Shown here piece after piece: positions 14,400 through 18,727 of a DNA stretch of 18,727 nt. The notes beneath the pieces were generated by a model. It was not told the DNA's origin. It ran no database searches and worked only from the letters and a program-made list of their open reading frames with translations. Positions within the stretch are counted from its first letter, which is position 1; every line of letters starts with the position of its first letter. The translations under genes were made by a program, and so were the position numbers. The stretch is from assembly GCA_947481115.1 (NCBI GenBank), contig CANKEI010000017.1:1-18727 (forward strand). Direction: 5' to 3'. The DNA is from a bacterium (GTDB lineage: Bacteria > Babelota > Babeliae > Babelales > JABDEC01).

Positions 14400-16775
14400 T
14401 TATAACGCTGCAACCTCTTTGCTAATATCAGTTTCAACTTTAGCCAAATCTTTAGCGACTTGAATATCTAGTGCAATAGTGGCTTCTGCTGCTTTAGCAG
14501 CGGTAATTTTAGCTTCTTGCGCAGCTCTAATTTTAGCAATCGCTTCAGGTGTTAGCATTTGCTGTACTGAACGTGTATCAAGCTTGTTTTTTGTAGTATA
14601 GTCTTTAAATATTTTCTCATATTGTGGTTTATAATCTGTTTGGTAACCATCGAATTCACCATTTTTAAAGTTAAAAAGTGAATTATCTGCGGCATCTTTA
14701 AAGTAGAGACTTGTATAGCCTTGATAGGCATGTGTAATAAAATCTAAGTAATGTATGGTGCAATGTTCAGTATTGGTACATTTAGAAATTTGGTCGAACC
14801 AGACAATTTTATTAGTATCAGGGCTGGCTGGTGATGTTGATAGTTTTTCAAAAAATATCATCCAACAGTCTTCCTGTTCCACGGGGCATTCAGGACCTTT
14901 GAGTTCTGCAAAACGCAAAATAGTATTATTTGGCATAGCAGTTAACGTGTCTGAAATCCCCTGTAAAATTAAATCATTAGTAGGTATCAATTGCGCGAAT
15001 AGCGTATTGGCTTGGTCTTGAGCATCTTCCAGTGTAACTTCTATAGATGTACTAGCGTCAGGCGAGTTGGTGTTAATCACAATTGTACTATATTTAGTTA
15101 AAATATCGTTATATTCAGTAATTTCTTCTGGCTTGGCTGGTTGTGCTTGATTAGTGGTAGATAGCTTTCCAGTAGTCTTATAAATCATGTTGTTATGTGT
15201 GAAATAGATCATGTTTTTAGTTTTTGTTAGATGTATGACAATTTTTTGCAACGTTAGGATGCGTCTAGAAGCATCCGATGTTTTTGCGGTCACTGAATTC
15301 ATAGTGCTCGAATTTAATCCAGTAAGATTGTTAATAATAAATATTTTTTGGGGCATGAGATCATTAATTTGTAAAAAACTATTTAAGAGTTCTTCAGTAT
15401 TATATTTTTTAGAAGAAATTTTACTAATGTTGTGCAAAGCATCGCCTGGTATCATAGAAATAACATCAGATGGTCGGTTTGCTATAAGCCCAGTGTTTAT
15501 AGTTAGTTCGAATGGTAAATCTTGAGCGTAAAGCAATATACCTAGAGGTTTAGCATCTTGGCCATTTTTAGCAAAAAATTTAGCGATATTTAAGGTCTCT
15601 GTACGTGTTTTAGCCAAAATTGAACCAATATTAACCACCTTAGTGTTATCTAAAACAGAAAACCAAGCTAATCCTGGAAATTTAATTTGGGGGGCTGAGT
15701 TTAAACCAATATCATTTAGATCTGGTGTTAAAGTAGTAGCTAGGTCATGATAATTAATAGTTTCTAATGTCGTGCTTTGATTTAAAAAATCTTTATATGA
15801 TATATGTGATTTTATTTTTAATATATTTTGTTCGATTTTTAACTCTAATAATTGGGCTGTAATAGTTGCATCAGTGAGGGCCCCAGTTATTATGGCATAG
15901 GGGTAAGTTTTATGAATACCAGTCTGCTCATCTGCGTAGATCTGTTCATTGTTTAATCCGGCTGCATAGCAAGACTGATAGTATAATAATTTAGTTTTAA
16001 TTTTTTCAGCTAAAAAAGTTAGAAAATTTTTAAATTGTTCCAACGATAAATCAGCAATAGCGTAATTCATCATGCCATGACCAGTTAAATATATTGACCA
16101 AATTGGGATACTGTTTGCATATTCTCCTTGGTACTCGTTTTTCAATACAAATATCTTACTTTGATTTTCAGCTAAGAGCGCTTCTGTAAAATAACTAGCA
16201 AATTGTGGTTCTGTAGCAGGTCTATGAATTTCAGTTAAATTAATAACTGTGCGTAGATGATTTACCTTTAGGCCCAATCGTAACTCTGTAGAAGTTGTTG
16301 CTCCAGTAGTTATAGCTGTCACATCTGCTGCGGTTAAATTTTGTTTGGTTAAATATTCATCAGGAATTAATAGGTATAATAGTGGACTAATTTCTTTAAT
16401 AATCCAATTTTTAGATAGTGTTTGCCAATCTATTACGTCAGCAATTAAATCTTTTAGAAGCGTCAGCTTTTCAGGAACATTAATTTGTGGGCGCAAAGTC
16501 GCGTATAGCGAGATTAACTTTTGGGGGCTCTTATCATCTAGCTTCTTAATTTCACTAATATTGGCCATGAGCGAAGCAGATGCGACAATTGGTCCGGAAT
16601 TTTGTGAAATAGCAGTGAGTAGATCATTAGTTATAGCAATTTCATTGATAGAGTCGTCTAAAAAAATTAATAACCCATTTTGTTGTTCAGCCAACAAAGT
16701 TATGCTGGTTAGGCCAGATATTAATAAAAAAATGAATATAGCAATTTTTGATTTATTCTTGTCAGATTTAGACAT
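14400..16775 (-). CDS. Large exported protein with caspase-like (clan CD) peptidase signature
   Basis: 791 residues, not recognised as a named family. A signal peptide covers residues 1-29 (IAIFIFLLISGLTSITLLA, cut before EQQ). In the N-terminal third, strand IPIWSIYLTGHG (H233), a helix (244-260), strand KLLYYQSCYAAG (C269) and a further strand YPYAIITGAL (291-300) follow the order of the caspase/clostripain/CHAT fold. There the His-Gly and the Cys after a beta-strand form the catalytic dyad. The H-C gap is 36 residues, somewhat short for the clan. Residues 360-720 show no motif I know and contain a second cysteine group (about 645-690: CPVEQEDC, CTNTEHC). The C-terminus (about 735-791) is an Ala/Lys-rich coiled coil. 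A strong GGAGGT site (16782-16787) precedes the ATG by 6 bases. The gene lies between smpB and the tmRNA gene. Confidence 0.72.
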   Translation of the reverse strand: MSKSDKNKSKIAIFIFLLISGLTSITLLAEQQNGLLIFLDDSINEIAITNDLLTAISQNSGPIVASASLMANISEIKKLDDKSPQKLISLYATLRPQINVPEKLTLLKDLIADVIDWQTLSKNWIIKEISPLLYLLIPDEYLTKQNLTAADVTAITTGATTSTELRLGLKVNHLRTVINLTEIHRPATEPQFASYFTEALLAENQSKIFVLKNEYQGEYANSIPIWSIYLTGHGMMNYAIADLSLEQFKNFLTFLAEKIKTKLLYYQSCYAAGLNNEQIYADEQTGIHKTYPYAIITGALTDATITAQLLELKIEQNILKIKSHISYKDFLNQSTTLETINYHDLATTLTPDLNDIGLNSAPQIKFPGLAWFSVLDNTKVVNIGSILAKTRTETLNIAKFFAKNGQDAKPLGILLYAQDLPFELTINTGLIANRPSDVISMIPGDALHNISKISSKKYNTEELLNSFLQINDLMPQKIFIINNLTGLNSSTMNSVTAKTSDASRRILTLQKIVIHLTKTKNMIYFTHNNMIYKTTGKLSTTNQAQPAKPEEITEYNDILTKYSTIVINTNSPDASTSIEVTLEDAQDQANTLFAQLIPTNDLILQGISDTLTAMPNNTILRFAELKGPECPVEQEDCWMIFFEKLSTSPASPDTNKIVWFDQISKCTNTEHCTIHYLDFITHAYQGYTSLYFKDAADNSLFNFKNGEFDGYQTDYKPQYEKIFKDYTTKNKLDTRSVQQMLTPEAIAKIRAAQEAKITAAKAAEATIALDIQVAKDLAKVETDISKEVAAL

Positions 16776-16787
16776 AAATTTACCTCC

Positions 16788-16993
16788 AATTAAGATCTTT
16801 TAAACATGCTAATGATTTAATTAACTTAATGGTAATAAATTAGGTCTAGTAAAAGCAATGATTTAGATAATTAATTATAAATTTATGAGTGAATTAGTGG
16901 GTTTTTAAGCTACGCTATCTGAGCTATGAAGGGCATGCTTCGCTATATTGCTCTCAATATCATATTCATTACTCAATTTAATTCCCTTAAGAA
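16788..16993. other. AT-rich intergenic region with short inverted repeats
   Basis: The region lies between the start of the 791-residue gene and the palindrome after the tmRNA. It must contain the promoter of the former, but I can name no clear -35/-10 pair. A GC-richer island at 16911-16944 (AGCTACGCTATCTG then GAAGGGCATGCTTC) is followed by ATATTG-CTCT-CAATAT (16945-16960). No reading frame with coding character was seen. Confidence 0.4.
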
Positions 16994-17050
16994 ACTGGCC
17001 CTACCAGTCGTAGCTTGCCGAGCCGGAAGGCCCGGATTAGCGTAGACTGG
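16994..17050 (-). repeat. GC-rich palindrome abutting the tmRNA 3' end
   Basis: On the minus strand CCGGGCC-TTCC-GGCTCGG (17018-17035) is a 7-bp stem with one G-U pair. On the plus strand the same position would be an A-C mismatch, so the fold favours minus-strand RNA. An outer stem CCAGTC (17045-17050) with GACTGG (17004-17009) includes the CCA of tmRNA. A second hairpin, ACTGG-TAGGG-CCAGT (16994-17008), follows and runs into TTTCTT. It may serve as terminator and processing signal of tmRNA, or be a dispersed palindromic repeat. Confidence 0.6.
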
Positions 17051-17418
17051 TGGAGGCGATGGGAGTCGAACCCATGTCCGCAAAACATCAGAACCAAGAC
17101 GCTACATGCTTATTCTCTATAGGTACTAATTAACCACCCTAGAGACTGAGTGTAGTCAATTAGCCAGTTTTGTGATCATGTTGAGCTATAAAACTAAAAA
17201 ACCTCGCTCAACCGCCCTATCTGAGTGATACGAATTAGTGTAACTGATAGGTACGTTACATCAATAAGTCAGTCTTTAATTAAGCAAAAGCTAAGTTTAA
17301 AGACTGCGCACCATTAGAATGGTTTGCATTTATGTTTTGATCATTTTTTACGAGATCCCAATCAAAACTCGGCATGCTCCTCGGATCATCAATAATACGT
17401 CGAAGCCATTACGCCCCC
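17048..17418 (-). ncRNA. ssrA: Transfer-messenger RNA (tmRNA)
   Basis: 371 nucleotides, one-piece form. The 5' end GGGGGCGTAATGGCTTCGACG pairs through GGGGGCG with CGCCTCC before the encoded CCA. The T-arm GGGTTCGACTCCC is perfect (17060-17076). Pseudoknot PK1 is seen at 17335-17371: CGAG/CTCG with loop TTTTGAT pairing to ATCAAAA. The tag frame starts at GCA (17327) and ends at TAA (17280). Around its end the 10-bp helix P5 forms from CAGTCTTTAA (17297-17306) and TTAAAGACTG (17270-17279). tmRNA acts as alanyl-tRNA and then as message to release stalled ribosomes and label the product for proteolysis. smpB in the same window encodes its partner. The 5' boundary assumes RNase P cleavage at the acceptor stem. 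Confidence 0.97.
17280..17327 (-). other. tmRNA tag-peptide reading frame
   Basis: Codons from GCA read A-N-H-S-N-G-A-Q-S-L-N-L-A-F-A and then TAA. The A-N start and the hydrophobic Leu-Ala end fit known tags. The last three residues are AFA instead of the frequent LAA or VAA recognised by ClpX. The upstream bases ATAAAT before GCA fit an A/T-rich resume site. With alanine added from the charged tmRNA the full tag would be 16 residues. Confidence 0.88.
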
Positions 17419-17440
17419 AGGAATTTCAAAGAATATTATT

Positions 17441-17470
17441 AGTTTAGGCGACCTAGCTAAGCTATGTCAA
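17441..17470 (-). promoter_or_regulatory. Probable promoter of the tmRNA gene
   Basis: On the minus strand TTGACA (17465-17470) and TAAACT (17441-17446) are separated by 18 bases. The -10 ends 22 bases before the mature 5' end, leaving a short leader for RNase P to remove. The -35 matches the sigma-70 consensus exactly. Confidence 0.6.
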
Positions 17471-17478
17471 ATGCTGTT

Positions 17479-17498
17479 TAGTCCTGACCCTAGGACTA
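17479..17498. promoter_or_regulatory. Perfect inverted repeat between divergent promoters
   Basis: TAGTCCT-GACCCT-AGGACTA, 7-bp arms. It sits 8 bases upstream of the tmRNA -35 and about 146 bases before the glycosyltransferase-like gene. No T run follows on either strand, so it is not an intrinsic terminator. An operator-like site is possible; no regulator is known. Confidence 0.4.
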
Positions 17499-17644
17499 AT
17501 TGCTAATGATAGGGATAATATGATATTTTTAAGGGCGCGATAATTGCCAGTAGTAGCGATTAGCAGTTTAAAGCCAGCTATTGATAGTTAAGCTCAAGCT
17601 AAAATGGTCAGCCAAAAAATTATAAAACAAACGAAAGTATTTCT

Positions 17645-18520
17645 ATGAAACATCTGTTAATTATTTTTAGTTTATTTACTAGTAATTTACTATGTAAGTC
17701 AGGGTTGGTTGATTTGATTGTTTTTTCTTATAATCGACCAATGCAGTTATATGCTCTACTAGAATCTATTGATAAATATATGACTGGACTAGGTGAACTT
17801 TCGGTGATTTATCGCGCTAGTGATAGCGCTTATGAAACTGCTTATGATGAAGTTAAAATTAAATTTAAGCAGGCGCGCTATTTTAAGCAAGGTGCTGAGC
17901 CTAAGGCAGATTTTAAGCCGCTAATTCTAAAAGCGTGGGACACAAAGCAAGATTATTTAATGTTTTCGACCGATGACATTATTGTAAAAAGCAAGGTCAA
18001 TTTAAGTGAATGTGTTAAAGCTTTAAAGCGAACTAATGCTTATGGTTTTTATTTGCGTTTAGGTAAAAATATTAGTAAATGTTATTTCACAGGTGACAAA
18101 GTTAGTAAGTTGCCTATGCATAAATTAGTAATGCCAAACATTTATGCTTACAAATTTAGTGATAGTGAGGGGGCTGACTGGCGCTATCCCAATACTGTGG
18201 ATATGACTATCTATCCTAAAAATAGAATCAAAGATTTTTTTGTGAATAACCCCTATGGTAATCCAAACCGTTGTGAGGGTAGTTGGGCTGAACAAGCTGA
18301 TTTAAGCTTACATGGTCTATTTTTTGAAAAATCTAAAATTGTGAATATCCCGATTAATTTGGTGAATGAAGTTTGTCCAAATGCGCATATGAATTCGCAT
18401 TCAGCAAATAAAATGTTAGAATTTTTCAATCAGGGTTTAAAGATCGACATTAATGATTTGTATGAATTTAATAATCAAGCGCCACATACTGATTTTAAGG
18501 TAAAATTTGTTGCCCGTTAA
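17645..18520 (+). CDS. Exported GT-A-like glycosyltransferase, putative
   Basis: 291 residues. A signal peptide (residues 1-19, MKHLLIIFSLFTSNLLCKS) leads directly into VDLIVFSYNRPMQLYALLESI (22-42), which matches the first strand and helix of GT-A (family 2-like) glycosyltransferases. The next strand is LSVIYRASD, and DYLMFSTDDIIVK contains a DxD-like acidic pair D110/D111 for sugar-nucleotide and metal binding. Later blocks are GFYLRLG (133-139), WRYPNTVDMTIYPK (179-192) and an acidic EGSWAE (211-216) where a catalytic base could lie. The lipobox is poor (NLLC), so a lipoprotein is unlikely. Export is odd because the donor sugars are cytoplasmic. Alternatives are an anchored protein whose signal is not cleaved, or an effector that acts in a host. 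A GAAAG lies 7 bases before the ATG. The substrate is unknown. Confidence 0.72.
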   Translation: MKHLLIIFSLFTSNLLCKSGLVDLIVFSYNRPMQLYALLESIDKYMTGLGELSVIYRASDSAYETAYDEVKIKFKQARYFKQGAEPKADFKPLILKAWDTKQDYLMFSTDDIIVKSKVNLSECVKALKRTNAYGFYLRLGKNISKCYFTGDKVSKLPMHKLVMPNIYAYKFSDSEGADWRYPNTVDMTIYPKNRIKDFFVNNPYGNPNRCEGSWAEQADLSLHGLFFEKSKIVNIPINLVNEVCPNAHMNSHSANKMLEFFNQGLKIDINDLYEFNNQAPHTDFKVKFVAR

Positions 18521-18521
18521 C

Positions 18522-18549
18522 TTGACAACTTAAACTAAAAATGTAAGTT
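18522..18549 (+). promoter_or_regulatory. Candidate promoter for the gene at the right edge
   Basis: A perfect TTGACA (18522-18527) lies 1 base after the stop of the preceding gene, with a weak TAAGTT (18544-18549) after 16 bases. The -10 half is poor. Confidence 0.3.
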
Positions 18550-18599
18550 TTGATACCGCAATTTTAGATTTAATAATTGGTTAAAACTTGCGAGTAGTA

Positions 18600-18727
18600 G
18601 TGAAGCAACTTAACAAGCTGGTAATTACAGTTTCGAATTTTTTTATATTTTTTACTTTTTTAATATTTGCTTGTTTAGCACAAAACAGCAATTCTGGAAT
18701 GCCCCATTTTGGACCACAACAAAATAA
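18600..18727 (+). CDS. Start of an exported protein, truncated by window end
   Basis: From GTG 18600 the frame stays open to the window edge and encodes a clear signal peptide. A basic start (MKQLNK) is followed by a hydrophobic core (about 8-26, VITVSNFFIFFTFLIFA) and then CLAQNSNSGMPHFGPQQN. Cleavage could follow CLA, or the IFAC motif could be a lipobox with the cysteine as lipid anchor. The mature start is rich in Asn, Gln, Pro and Gly. An upstream in-frame TTG (18588) is possible. No good ribosome site is seen, so the start is uncertain. Nothing can be said about function. Confidence 0.55.
   Translation, partial: MKQLNKLVITVSNFFIFFTFLIFACLAQNSNSGMPHFGPQQN

Noticed and set aside
16345..16803. 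Plus-strand open frame of 152 codons
   Set aside because: It is antisense to the start of the 791-residue gene, which has a strong ribosome site and a signal peptide; this frame has neither a plausible start region nor coding-like composition.
17479..17498. Intrinsic terminator
   Set aside because: The inverted repeat has no T run on either side, so it was listed as an operator-like site instead.
1..18727. CRISPR array, prophage or classical defence island
   Set aside because: No regularly spaced repeats, no phage structural or integrase genes apart from the IS transposase, and no recognised defence proteins.

Overview
AT-rich bacterial window carrying mostly vertical housekeeping genes, interleaved with genes for exported proteins of unknown or only partly recognisable function. 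The low GC, the high share of small signal-peptide proteins, an IS3 element and the unusual CTP synthase sequence suggest a host-associated bacterium with a modest genome. My best guess is Candidatus Dependentiae (TM6/Babeliales). This rests on general resemblance only; no marker in the window was checked against a database.

Left edge (1-994): the orfA end and the beginning of orfB of an IS3-family insertion sequence on the minus strand. Its terminal repeat lies near 691-710, and the 3' remnant of an interrupted gene follows it. Then come two exported proteins on the plus strand: a small coiled-coil protein (1102-1461) and a HAD-type phosphatase with a signal peptide (1491-2345). They converge on priA (2348-4453, minus).

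Information-processing block (4580-11903, plus): pyrG and polA are nearly abutting. rpmA (ribosomal protein L27, without rplU beside it), secF (without secD beside it) and rho follow. The block ends at a strong intrinsic terminator (11934-11972). On the minus strand a secreted hypothetical protein (13130-13837) overlaps tsaD (12090-13133) by 4 bases in an ATGA junction.

Trans-translation region (13927-17498): smpB (plus) and the tmRNA gene ssrA (17048-17418, minus) flank a 791-residue exported protein (14400-16775, minus). That protein has the His-Gly / Ser-Cys arrangement of a clan CD (caspase/clostripain-like) cysteine peptidase. The tmRNA is complete: acceptor stem, T-arm, pseudoknot PK1 and a tag frame that encodes ANHSNGAQSLNLAFA. 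Its 3' end lies against a GC-rich palindrome.

Right edge (17645-18727, plus): an exported protein that looks like a GT-A glycosyltransferase, and the signal-peptide start of another exported protein cut by the window end.

The most interesting material is the set of exported candidate enzymes (caspase-like peptidase, glycosyltransferase-like protein, HAD phosphatase) scattered among core genes. They are plausible envelope or host-interaction factors. Next come the tmRNA with its unusual tag ending and a textbook slippery heptamer in the IS element.
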